Shown here one piece after another: positions 9,454 through 18,882 of a DNA stretch of 64,000 nt. Source of the stretch: Phytophthora sp. 'mugwort' (Eukaryota; Oomycota; Peronosporomycetes; Peronosporales; Peronosporaceae). The stretch lies in assembly GCA_033558025.1 (NCBI GenBank), contig JAUCEF010000016.1:186001-250000 (forward strand). The letters are read 5' to 3'. Numbering within the stretch: position 1 is the stretch's first letter; each line of letters starts with the position of its first letter. The translations under genes and the position numbers were made by a program. Below the pieces are notes generated by a model. That model made no database searches and had not been told where the DNA came from. It saw only the letters and a program-made list of their open reading frames with translations.

Positions 9454-11706
9454 CTAGAACTCGCGCTCCTTGAAGACACTTTTTGAGTCCGTGAAGTCCG
9501 AATTCACTGAGAAAAAGGACGCGTCTGAAGCTGCAGTGCTTCGGAACTCATCGGACGAATGCTGCGTCGAGTGGCCCCAATCGGAATAGCCGTCCTCACT
9601 GTGATCATCGTCATCGTCATGAGGCGCCTCAATGACTGGAATGCGAGCCGTGTTGCTCGGTGCCGCATGGTAGTAGCTGTCGTCGCTTAGACCTGAGATT
9701 CCGGACCACGCCATGGAGCTAACTTCGCTCACAAACGAGTCGTCGTAGTTGTTCGTGGCCTTGAAGTTGCTCTCAAAGCTGCTGTCATCGTACCGACTGT
9801 CACCGTAATTGCTGTCGTCGTACTTGCTCTCATCGAACCTGCTGTCGTCGAGCCCTTTGCTCTCGGCAAAATCGTTGTCGTCGTGACTGTAGCCCGACTG
9901 ATAATAAGACGGCGTCGCGTTCACATGCGGCGGTCGTCGGTTCTGTTGAAGCGGAGTTGGGCGATTGCGTCCGGGCGCGACCACCGTCGTTGCCGACGAC
10001 GCGATCGACGGCGCGAGTGACCGGGCCGTCTTTGGAGACAGAATGTCATAGTCGGCAGGCAACGGGTCGTCGGGGATGTGGAAGCCCTGGCGCATCGGTG
10101 CAGGACGCGCAGGTGGGGGCGGTCTCGCATTCGGGGCTGGGGCTCGAACATGCTTGGGGACCGCGTCCGTGACGGGTACCGGCTTGATGGGCCTCTGAGG
10201 TCTAGGAGGCGGCGGTGGCGGTGCCTCAAATGCTGCGAGCTGTGCAAACTGCGCAACCCGATCGTACGTGTTACGACCTGGGTACACAGTGCCACCCGAG
10301 GGGCCCGGCCCGTTCGGAGGTTGCCTGGCCGGCTGCTGTGGCGAGGCGCCATTATCTCGACGACCACGTGCTGAGGTTGGTTCTCGCTGTAGTCCTGGCT
10401 CCCTGAATCCACGCGTGTCAATGTCTGTGGGGATTCTGCCTCGACCAGAAGTCGGTTCGCGACGTGGTCCGAGCGGTGGGAACGGCGCGTCCGTGTCCTG
10501 GTTTCGTCGCCCACGGCCGGAAGTCGGCTCGCGACGTGGGCCGAGTGGTGGGAACGGCGCCTCCGCGTCCTGGCTTCGTCGTCCACGGCCTGAAGCGGGT
10601 TCGCGAGCGATGTCACGTGGCCCACCGGGCGCAAATTGCGTGTCAATGTCCTGGTTTCGTCGTCCACGTCCGGAATTCGGGTCGCGGGCACGCGGTGTGT
10701 TTCGTCCGCCGCGTCCTCCACGGCCACTAGTGGGCGACTGCATGGCGCGTGTGCGTCGGTCGAACGCCGGGAACGACGGCGTGGCCGAAGACCTGCCCGT
10801 CATATTGGTCGGTGACGTCGCGTCGATGTGGCTGCTGTGGTGGCTGCGATGGCTGCGGTGGCTGCGGTTCCGTCTAGATGCGAGTTTGCCCTCTGTTGTC
10901 GAGCGACGCACGCAGTAGGAGCGCACGACCCACGAGACCAGCGCTACAAACACCACCGCGACGACGATGATCACCGCCATCACAGTCGTGCTCATCGAGT
11001 CGGAGGCCGCAGTGGTGCTCGACACCGTGACCGCATCGTCGACGCCACTGGCACTGGCACTGGCACTCGCAGACGGCGTCGCGTTGCTCTCTGTCGTCGC
11101 TTTGGTGTTAGTCTTGCTTCTCGGGACATGCGATTCCTTCTGCGATTCCGTGACGCTGGAGCCTGAAGACCCGGAACTCACCGCGCACGTGAGATAGTCG
11201 TCCCCACTCGTGACGCAGTCCTTGCCTTTCTGGAGTACGACACAGACGCCAAAGTACTTGGTCGTACCGTTGAGTTCGGCGTTCGCGGCGCTCCGACAGC
11301 TACAGCCGTTCTTCATGCACGTGTTGCCCATTTCCGAGCAGAGCACGTAGCCGACCGGCTCCTGTTTGTTGCCCGGATCATTGAGATACAAAGCCTGCAC
11401 ATCGATGCCACAAATGTCCGGGGAGGACGCGGACATCGAAGACATGCTTCGTGCAGTGTGCGAGGCGTCAACTCGCAAGGCCAAAGTGGCAAATGAGGAG
11501 CGAGCACCGCCTCGAGACTCACAGAGACGGAGACTAGGACAGCGCCAGGGTGGGAAGATTGACGCCGCCACATACTTAAAGCAAGAGACATATCGGAGCT
11601 CCTTGTCGGAGCGAGCAGAACACGGCCAATTACCGATCCGAGGATAAAACCCCAAACGCATCTGACTCTCCAGCCGCAAAACCGCATCGCGCTTTGGTGA
11701 AAACAT
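9454..11706 (-). CDS. single-pass membrane protein, cysteine-rich ectodomain, repeat-rich tail (cluster member 3)
   Basis: The frame encodes up to 750 residues, but the 5' end is doubtful. The first 90 residues lack a signal peptide, while another frame over 11580-11690 encodes a signal-like MRFCGWRVRCVWGFILGSVI, so an unrecognised intron or a start shift is likely. Residues 99-174 form a cysteine-rich ectodomain (ICG, GYVLC, then CMKNGCSC, FGVCVV, DYLTC) that parallels GYVEC, CQVCSC and WVVCVG in cluster member 1. A Ser/Ala-rich stalk and a helix at 241-261 follow. The tail has basic tandem repeats of PTSGRGRRNQD..FPPLGPRRE type, a proline-rich region with PPPPPPRPQRP, and DDS/YDDS repeats, and ends in FKEREF. 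No enzyme domain is seen; a scaffold or receptor role is possible but unproven. Confidence 0.7.
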   Translation of the reverse strand: MFSPKRDAVLRLESQMRLGFYPRIGNWPCSARSDKELRYVSCFKYVAASIFPPWRCPSLRLCESRGGARSSFATLALRVDASHTARSMSSMSASSPDICGIDVQALYLNDPGNKQEPVGYVLCSEMGNTCMKNGCSCRSAANAELNGTTKYFGVCVVLQKGKDCVTSGDDYLTCAVSSGSSGSSVTESQKESHVPRSKTNTKATTESNATPSASASASASGVDDAVTVSSTTAASDSMSTTVMAVIIVVAVVFVALVSWVVRSYCVRRSTTEGKLASRRNRSHRSHRSHHSSHIDATSPTNMTGRSSATPSFPAFDRRTRAMQSPTSGRGGRGGRNTPRARDPNSGRGRRNQDIDTQFAPGGPRDIAREPASGRGRRSQDAEAPFPPLGPRREPTSGRGRRNQDTDAPFPPLGPRREPTSGRGRIPTDIDTRGFREPGLQREPTSARGRRDNGASPQQPARQPPNGPGPSGGTVYPGRNTYDRVAQFAQLAAFEAPPPPPPRPQRPIKPVPVTDAVPKHVRAPAPNARPPPPARPAPMRQGFHIPDDPLPADYDILSPKTARSLAPSIASSATTVVAPGRNRPTPLQQNRRPPHVNATPSYYQSGYSHDDNDFAESKGLDDSRFDESKYDDSNYGDSRYDDSSFESNFKATNNYDDSFVSEVSSMAWSGISGLSDDSYYHAAPSNTARIPVIEAPHDDDDDHSEDGYSDWGHSTQHSSDEFRSTAASDASFFSVNSDFTDSKSVFKEREF
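10430..10700. repeat. in-frame tandem repeat encoding RG-rich units
   Basis: About four imperfect units of roughly 69-81 bases lie head to tail. In the minus-strand protein each encodes a unit near PTSGRGRRNQDTDAPFPPLG followed by PRRE. Unit length stays a multiple of three, so the frame is preserved through copy changes. The SGRGRR core is an RG/GR-type basic motif. Confidence 0.7.
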
Positions 11707-11726
11707 GTAGTACAGTACCTGTACAC

Positions 11727-13599
11727 TTGTATTCGGGTTTGCGATACACCGGCAGCAATTTTTGATTATTTCAAGAAGATTAAACTGTTTATTTTTGCTC
11801 TTTGGAAGACCTGGAGTGTTGACATCCGGAGTCTAAAGTCTTCGTCTCCGCGATGGGGACATGGACAGCTTGCGCTACGCGACGGAAATCATCGATGCGG
11901 TGTTTTACCAGTGGAGCTAGTAGGAAGTGCTGTCAGGAAGAAACTCTGCAACTTGACAGGCATTACGGTACTGTACACGCTGCAGTTCGTGGCGTAAAGT
12001 CTTCGAGGAGTACCGTGTGTAAGCGCGCTGAGTACAGTAGATACGAAATAACGCCACCTATTTCTGTTTTAACTTTACGAAGGTGGGAGTTGTAGCACGT
12101 GGACAAGCCACGGTCAGTAAACTCACGTTCACTTCAACGTCGTTGGTCATGCACCGCGGTAAAGCCATCAAACGTCCATTATCGCCTAAGCAATTACAGT
12201 CAATACGGTACTGCTAACAACAATGTCCATCAGCCACCACGATCAAACTGCACGCGAGACGGCGACGCGCAGCGCATGTGGCGCAGTTGATTTCCACTTG
12301 GTCGTCTACGTCGGCTGTTTTATCAGAATCGCAGGCCAACAAGGAGTGGTGTTACAGTACACGTACTTTCGATATTCATCCGTGGCCAATCGGCAGCATG
12401 GAATGCCCCGGTCCGGAAGATCCACATCGTTCAAGGAAAGCTAGCTGGGTACAGTACCGTCACCGCTTATACTTCGAGTTTTTTAAGCTTCATTATTATG
12501 TGTGTGCTACAATAATGGTACATTTTCCTCATAGCGATGTCAACGTTGGGTTCGTTGCTTTAGTTTAGTTAACAGATGGGTTCTAACCTCTACGGGTCTA
12601 AAGTTTTTAATTAAAAAAAGTTAACCACCTGCTTCTACACGACACAAGTGAATTGTGTGTATAGAATACATATTTCGGGAATTGATCTTTCAGGGAGGAA
12701 CGGAGTTTGCTGTTAGCTTTGCTCCCACAAGCAGATCGATGGTTGCTCCGACACGGTAGACCTTGTAATACCGTCTCCTTGCATCCTGGGGCGTCACGGT
12801 GAAATGGTCGCGTCGAAGAGCCGCCACAGCGCACGCACTTAACACATTTTTCGTATTGGTTGTGGCCGAATACAAGACCAAACAGTCTCGGACGTCATGC
12901 TTGGATCCACGTTGTTATGATAAAGAAGATAGCAGAGATCTTCATACATTGACCGAGAGATGCTTACACTCACTCGCCACTTGTCTTCTACACAACCTGA
13001 CACGCCCTTATAAGTAGAAAGGGATGTTGTCCTTCCTGCATACATTCATCGGTGGACGAGCGGTTGAACTCCCCGGAATAGAATCATCATAGCGGACGAG
13101 CCGATGGACTAGGACTTTCGCCGCGTTGAGTGCGAGGTGGGCGACGCCTATTAAAAGCTGACGGTGCAAACGATGCAGACGAGCGAGATGCCGCTGCTGT
13201 ACGCCGGAAAACCCTCACACGAAAAAACTGATGGACGACTTTAGTAATGGCGCAGCTTTCTTAAGCGTCATTAATAGTGATGCAGGTTTTCGAGCAATGC
13301 AACGAGCACTTAGTCAGGAATTAGGACACAAGCAGGCCCGCAAAGAGCCGAAATCAATGCTGAACTTCTTCGTCCAACCTGTTGAACGGACTATCGCCTT
13401 AGTTAAGAACCTCTGTTTACTAATAATTAAGCTTCCTTAAGCCTCTTTGTATGCAATTTGTGATTCACAAACATGTAACATTACATGTCACTCTTCTGAG
13501 TTTTTCCTCCACCCGCATTATTGTTTTGTCTCTCAGTCTACCACTTTCCAGTCGTACTTCACGGTACTTTTGTCTTTGTGTGGGCAGCCACGATCTGAG
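11727..13599. other. intergenic stretch without a recognisable gene
   Basis: Open frames are short (under 110 codons) and none resembles a known protein. An open frame at 13231-13440 (69 codons) is the most protein-like but has no recognisable motif and no clear start context. No tandem repeat or inverted terminus was noticed. Confidence 0.45.
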
Positions 13600-13613
13600 T
13601 CAGTCCGCAAATA
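13600..13613 (+). promoter_or_regulatory. possible oomycete initiator
   Basis: TCAGTCCGCAAATA matches about 11 of 14 positions of the oomycete initiator core TCATTYYNCAWTTT and lies 28 bases before the ATG of the PWI-like gene. The position fits; the match is imperfect. Confidence 0.35.
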
Positions 13614-13627
13614 TTGGGTTAACAAAG

Positions 13628-15524
13628 ATGGTGTACCGCAAGAATTATGTGTTCCCGCTGGCGCTGACGGACGCGTGGAAGAAGGAGATCACGAGCAAGA
13701 CGCGCGAGAAGCTGACGGAGATGCTCGGGGTCGAGGTGGATAACGTCATGGCGGTGCGTAACTTTCCCAGTTAGACTAATGAGTAGCGGGGGGTGGCGTT
13801 CCTTTTGCGCCTTCTTTTACTGCCCCTTAGAGAGCGAGTTACGCTGCGTTTTTAGAGTCCAATCCGCGGGGCGACGGGAGGAAGCGGCGACCAGGAGTTG
13901 GACGGCCCGTGGGTCTGAATCGGGCAGCGAGGACAGCAGCCTTCCATCCCGTCTCTTTTATATGGAGCTTTGTATGCATGTGAAAAGAAGGCGAAGGACG
14001 CTAAAAGAGGGTGTAAAACGGACCCCCAATTAGGAGCACAAGATAGCGCCACCCTCCCAAAGCTCGAGCAAGAGACCAGAGGCATGACGTCCATTGTGTA
14101 ATGTGTATTTGACCAACCCGGCGACTACAGGAATACGTGATCGTGATGGTGGGCAACAAGAAGAACATGGAGCAGATCGCTCACGACCTTGTGGATTTCA
14201 TTGGCGACGAGTCTGCCGAGCAGTTCGTGGTCTGGCTCAGTCAGTTGCTGCCCACGTTCGAGACTAAAGAAGCCAATGAACCTGTGGACGAGACCCCTGC
14301 CAAGGACGTTTCGCAGCCTCAGGCCGAAGAAACGCCGGTGCATAGCGAGCAGAAGGACGACAACAGCCCACCCAAGCGCGTTATCAGCTTGAAAGGGTTG
14401 TCCTCGTCGTCTGAGCCGCCCAAGAAGACAGTTGTGTCGCTTGGCAGTAGTCGAGGCACGATCCGCTCACTAAACCCGTCCAAGACTGACATGGACGATG
14501 TGATCGCTCGACGAGCCCAGCGCTTTGGCGTCGTGGAAAAGAAATCAACAGCAAGGAAATCTACGTCATCGGAAACAGGAAAGGAGGATCGTCATCAACG
14601 CGATGAAACAAGAACGACGGGGAACAAGCGGCGAGCAACTGAACGGGATGGCGGCGGTCGTTTGTCACAGCGGCTTGGACCCCCTGTTAATGTTGACCAA
14701 GCCGAGCTGGACGCTCGAGACACCTTGGGCTCCCACAAGAAACGACGTGGCGACCGTGACCGCAGTGAAGAGAACCAGCGCAGTGGGAGACGTGGAAGAA
14801 ATGATCGAGACCGAGACCATGACATGGAGGATGCAGGTCGTAATGGAAAACGGAGAAGCAGTGGCTCGCATGACGTGGCGCCACCCTTGCCACCTTCCGA
14901 TGAGAAGAACAAGCAGGGCTATGGCCAAGGCATGGGCCCACCGATGGGATTTCAGGGCGGCCCGATGGGTTACGGCGGCTTCCCTCCGGTATGCGATGTT
15001 TTTTCTTCGCTATTTGATCTGTGCCAAGTCGAATATTGTAGTCTAACGTTATTTTGTGCTTCCTTTAATTTAATGCTCAGCCGTTTGGAGGTCCGATGTT
15101 CTACCCTCCGCCAGGTTACGGACCAATGAACCCGTACGCGATGGGCTTCCCTCAAGGCATGCCACCGTACGGTGGCCGCGGCTACCCTAGACCGCCAGGA
15201 GGGATGCAGAATGGCCCACGTGGAGCTCGGCCATTCCAGAACCGCAAGTGGGTTAACCCGAACGTTGCGAAGAATGAGGAAGCGACAACCAGTGAAGGCA
15301 AACCCGAGTCGGATGCAGCAGGTGAAGCTACTGGCTCACCACAAAACGGCGGTTTGAACCCTGGTGCGCCAGCCTTTGCGCCTCGCAACCCGTACTTTTC
15401 ATCGCAAATGCGCCCTCGCTTCCAGAACAAGACTTGGGTGCGACAGGACCCTGCCAAGGATGAGGAGCTGAACTCGAGTTTGCCCAAGACCCCGCCCAAG
15501 GAGCTGCTGGAGAGCACGGAGTAA
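13628..15524 (+). CDS. Nab2/ZC3H14-type PWI-like domain protein
   Basis: Three exons join in frame: 13628-13753, 14131-14988 and 15081-15524, giving 475 residues. Intron 1 is long for this window (377 bases). Residues about 20-90 match the N-terminal PWI-like fold of Nab2/ZC3H14: KTREKLTEMLGV, then EYVIVMVGNKKN, HDLVDFIGDES and FVVWLSQLLP. Proteins with this fold bind nuclear-pore or export factors and control poly(A) RNA. The middle is charged (RDRDHDMEDA, KKRRGDRDR) and resembles spliceosome-associated proteins; the C-terminal part is G/P/M-rich (GPPMGFQGGPMGYGGFPP). Two related motifs, FQNRKWVNPNVAK and FQNKTWVRQDPAK, repeat near the end. No CCCH zinc finger is present, unlike true Nab2/ZC3H14. 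An RNA-binding role in mRNA processing is inferred. Confidence 0.7.
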
Positions 15525-15807
15525 GCGGAGAGTTAACTTGTCTGCTCGCGCGGTTTGACATCTACTAGAGAACAATCATGCGGAGAGTGAGATGATGACG
15601 ACGAAACTCCAATCAAGCAAGAAGCACGAAAGCGTGGACGATGCAATCTGTATTTCCACATCCAGCCATCATCCTTACAAGAGCGACAACCCGGTGATCA
15701 ACACTTGGCCCTGTCACAACCAACTCGCGCAACTAGGTGAAATATATGGCGTCAGCTAATTCTTTCATTTACCCAATGACTTTGATAACTTTTTCTTGGT
15801 AGCTGTA
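15525..15807. other. shared 3' region of convergent genes
   Basis: This 283-base gap lies between the stop of the PWI-like gene and the stop of MRE11 on the opposite strand. It should hold both 3' untranslated regions and both polyadenylation sites. No open frame of note is present. Confidence 0.5.
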
Positions 15808-18465
15808 CTAACGACGAGAACGACCCCAGCCTTTACGAGCAGCAGGTGCGGCGCCTCCACCACGCTTCGGTTCATGGGACTGAGATTGGGAGGCCGCTAC
15901 CATCGACAACGGAAGTTTGCGTCTCGTTGAGCCTCCTGCACGAGCTTGAGACATCTGCGACTCGGACTGGGATTGCGATGGGCCAACGATATCTTTGGTA
16001 CGAGCGCCTTCCTGGTGGGCAAGTTGCGTAAATTCTTCATCTTCTTCGACATCGTCGTCCTCACTTCCCTTGCGTTGCTTCGTGAACAAATTGTCAATCT
16101 TGTGCTGCTGGGATATCTTGCTTTTTGTGGGCTTGGCCCTCTTTTTAGGGGCTGGGTTTTCGGCCTCCGAATCCGAGCATAAATCAAGTACCTCACTTGT
16201 TTGCGAGTCACGAATAGCCGAACGCTTTGCTGAAGCAGCCACACTACGCTTACTAGCAGATGGTGCAAAGTCATCATCGTCGTCTTCATCATCAAAGGCA
16301 TTGCTCTTGCGTAAGCGTTTTCGGATTACTGGGGACTTTTTCGCTTGTGTTGATCGTGCTGCAGTCCTTCCACGAGATTTTGCTGACTGCCGCGGGGTTA
16401 TTTCTTCCTCTCCATCCCCGTCGTCCTCCATCTTATAGTCCTCATCACCATCATCTTCAACAGCGTCGCTAAAATCTTCGTCGTCATCCGAAAGAATCGA
16501 GTCACGAGTCTTCGTCGTTTTCCTCCTTGCTGAGCGAGCTGGGGCCTTCCTAGGCGTAGGCGTTTTCTTCTTCCGTGGACTTTCATCACTGATATCATCG
16601 AGATCTGAAAAGACTGATGTCCTACCAGATTTTTTCTTTAGTGCCGCTTTTCTCACTTGCGAAGATCTCGGTGTCCCGAAGCGCCCGTTTGGCGACTTTA
16701 TCGACGTGTCATCATCTTGAAGGGGCCGTCTTGACTGAAACCCGTCTGCCGGTACACTGTTTCCTGATGCCGTACCGATCTCGGATTGACTAGGCTCGGC
16801 TTCTTCCTCTTTTTGCAGTGCGTGTAACGCATCGGTTTGCTCCTTTTTCTTCCCAACGACACTGAGGATGTCCTGTGCTGACATGGCGTCGCTCTTGGTG
16901 CTCAGTTCACGTTGAGTCTCGTCGAGCACGCTATCCACAAATTCTTGGATAGCCGACGCGTTGTTCTTCAGCGTGAATTTCTCTAATGCGATTCCCAGTT
17001 GTGCCTCCGGAAGAAGCACAAGCTTTCGTTCGGGTGCACATAGTTGTCTGCTTAAGATATCCTCGATCGTCACAGAAGCTAGCGGTGTGGGCCGCACGGG
17101 ACGTCCTAGAAGCGACTTCTCCAGTTCCATGCTGGCTTTCTTGTCTGAAGCATTGATACGATCCTTTTTTCGTCGGTAGAAAAGCAAAATATCATTGGGG
17201 TTGGCCACTTTGCCAACAAACTTTGCACCGAAACGTTGATTCACCAGCACCGGGAAGCCCGTGTGTTCTACACGCAAACGGACCAGCACCAGATCCTTCT
17301 CTTCTTCTCCGTCTGTAATCTCTGGTAGCGGGAAAGGACTCTCTTGCTGCCTTTGCTCTCGTTCTCTCGCTCTCTCTCTCCGTCTCTCCTGCTTCTCCAC
17401 CTCCGCTTCATGCAGTAATTCCTTCACTCTGCTCTCCAAAAACTCACCAATTCGTTCTGCTACGTCCGGATCGTTGGGCTCTAGTTCCTCAATCTCACTC
17501 AAAATCACCTCACCCATCTTGAACGGCCGTACTGTATGCAGTTCATGGTTTGTCATACGGAAACTCTGTCCATTAATCTCCAACACGGCTACATGTTTTG
17601 GTTTGGCTTCTCCTTCCACCAGCGACGTGGCCACGGACGATCCGGGCTGCGTAATAAAGAAATCTCCCTTCACACTCTCTTGGACATCAATCTGGCACTC
17701 GTGTTCGTGTCCCCATAGCACAAGATCAATGAAATTCGGGATCATACTCTCTGGAACGCAATTTTTACTTCCTCGTCCTTTGTCGTCTCGATTCTGATGC
17801 ACCACAAATATACTAAACCATTCTTCAGCCTGTTCCGCCGGTCTCCTGAACACCACCTTCCCCTGTGCGAACATCCTGTTCAACCTCTCATCTCTCATAT
17901 TGCCTAAGCCATAGATAGCCACTTGAGTGTTCCCCTTTGTGAGCAACACTGGGAACAACTCAACTGCGTCCACTTTGTCACTCTTGCCAAAATAATTGAC
18001 CAGATTAGCGGCACTCAGCAAGTCCAGCGCCGCTAGTGACTGCGTCGCGTCTCCGCCCCCTTCTCTCCCTGGATCGTCGTGGTTCCCGTGAATGCTGAAG
18101 ATGGGCAGCTCCACGTTGTAGTTGGGGTCCTCGAAGTTCACGACGCCAAAGTTGGGGAAGTTAACGCTCTGGTCGCTCACTACCTGGAAGTTCACGGCAC
18201 CGTCGCCCATGCAGTGATTACGCAGCAGACGCATTGTCTCGTACAGCGTGCGGCGGCTCGGCTTGTTCTCGTGGAACAGGTCGCCGCCCAGCAGCAGCAG
18301 GTCCACGCATGAGCGCTGTGCTAATTGCAGGATCTCGCGGAACGAGCGGAACGAATCATTTCCACGCACCGGGTCCTTCTCCGCGTATCCCAGGTGGTTG
18401 TCCGTGGACAGCAGCACGCGCAACGTGTCAGCTTCATGCGGGTCGTCCTCGTTCGACTGCGACAT
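15808..18465 (-). CDS. MRE11: MRE11 double-strand break repair nuclease
   Basis: The frame gives 885 residues from the Met at 18465 (MSQSNEDDPHEAD), which starts just ahead of the conserved core; an in-frame Met at 18537 would add 24 unlikely residues. All phosphodiesterase motifs are present: DNHLG (22-26), GGDLFHENKPS (60-70), GNHDDP (127-132), VVHQNR (221-226) and WGHEHE (251-256), which hold the metal-binding Asp, His and Asn residues. The capping/DNA-binding domain follows to about residue 500. The C-terminal third is disordered, with alternating acidic and basic tracts (DDEDDDDDFAPSASKR, PRKKKTPTPRKAPARS) and ends APAARKGWGRSRR. MRE11 with RAD50 and NBS1 trims DNA ends in break repair and checkpoint signalling. 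Human MRE11 is about 708 residues; the excess is in the tail. Confidence 0.93.
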   Translation of the reverse strand: MSQSNEDDPHEADTLRVLLSTDNHLGYAEKDPVRGNDSFRSFREILQLAQRSCVDLLLLGGDLFHENKPSRRTLYETMRLLRNHCMGDGAVNFQVVSDQSVNFPNFGVVNFEDPNYNVELPIFSIHGNHDDPGREGGGDATQSLAALDLLSAANLVNYFGKSDKVDAVELFPVLLTKGNTQVAIYGLGNMRDERLNRMFAQGKVVFRRPAEQAEEWFSIFVVHQNRDDKGRGSKNCVPESMIPNFIDLVLWGHEHECQIDVQESVKGDFFITQPGSSVATSLVEGEAKPKHVAVLEINGQSFRMTNHELHTVRPFKMGEVILSEIEELEPNDPDVAERIGEFLESRVKELLHEAEVEKQERRRERAREREQRQQESPFPLPEITDGEEEKDLVLVRLRVEHTGFPVLVNQRFGAKFVGKVANPNDILLFYRRKKDRINASDKKASMELEKSLLGRPVRPTPLASVTIEDILSRQLCAPERKLVLLPEAQLGIALEKFTLKNNASAIQEFVDSVLDETQRELSTKSDAMSAQDILSVVGKKKEQTDALHALQKEEEAEPSQSEIGTASGNSVPADGFQSRRPLQDDDTSIKSPNGRFGTPRSSQVRKAALKKKSGRTSVFSDLDDISDESPRKKKTPTPRKAPARSARRKTTKTRDSILSDDDEDFSDAVEDDGDEDYKMEDDGDGEEEITPRQSAKSRGRTAARSTQAKKSPVIRKRLRKSNAFDDEDDDDDFAPSASKRSVAASAKRSAIRDSQTSEVLDLCSDSEAENPAPKKRAKPTKSKISQQHKIDNLFTKQRKGSEDDDVEEDEEFTQLAHQEGARTKDIVGPSQSQSESQMSQARAGGSTRRKLPLSMVAASQSQSHEPKRGGGAAPAARKGWGRSRR

Positions 18466-18576
18466 CGATGTCAAGCCACCTGAAGACTGGAAATGGGCAC
18501 CACACCGACTAAGTACGAGAAGTACAGTAGAGGTCAATAACTGCTGGATAAATTTCTACTATACCTCAAGGCTGTT

Positions 18577-18698
18577 GTTTAGTTCCGCAAAGACGGAGGC
18601 TGATACGTTGGCAATTCCGCTGGCAAACTACAGTACAGTAGTACATGTACTTTGGAGTGATGTTTAGTTCCGGAGACGGAGGCCGATTACGGTGGCAA
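18577..18698. repeat. diverged direct repeat upstream of the reductase
   Basis: Two copies of a 37-38 base sequence starting TTTAGTTCCG and containing GACGGAGGC and TGGCAA lie at 18577-18613 and 18661-18698. Further short GTGGCAACTA-type words follow to 18760. It lies between the divergent MRE11 and reductase starts. Confidence 0.5.
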
Positions 18699-18826
18699 CT
18701 ATAGTGGCAACTACGGTGGCAGCAACAACAACTGTAGTAGTTGCCAACTACCGTGGCAAAAAGATGACGGTGTCAACAGGGTTTACGGTTGTCATGTCCG
18801 CGCTGGAATATGCCTTTGGATCATTG

Positions 18827-18840
18827 TCATTATTCAATTT
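18827..18840 (+). promoter_or_regulatory. oomycete-type initiator of the reductase locus
   Basis: TCATTATTCAATTT matches the published oomycete initiator core TCATTYYNCAWTTT at all but one position and lies 43 bases before the ATG at 18883. This supports the start choice and shows that the promoter of the broken reductase is still recognisable. Confidence 0.6.
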
Positions 18841-18882
18841 GCTTCAACTGCAGCAACCGCCTCCCTCTTATTCTCTCAAGTC

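Noticed and set aside
9921..10727. 268-codon minus-strand frame overlapping cluster member 3
   Set aside because: It is an alternative frame of the R/T/P-rich repeat region and has no independent features.
13090..13440. Possible RXLR effector (acidic KADGANDADERD-like stretch followed by a 69-codon frame)
   Set aside because: No signal peptide, no RXLR motif in frame, stops between the pieces, and no W/Y/L motif seen.
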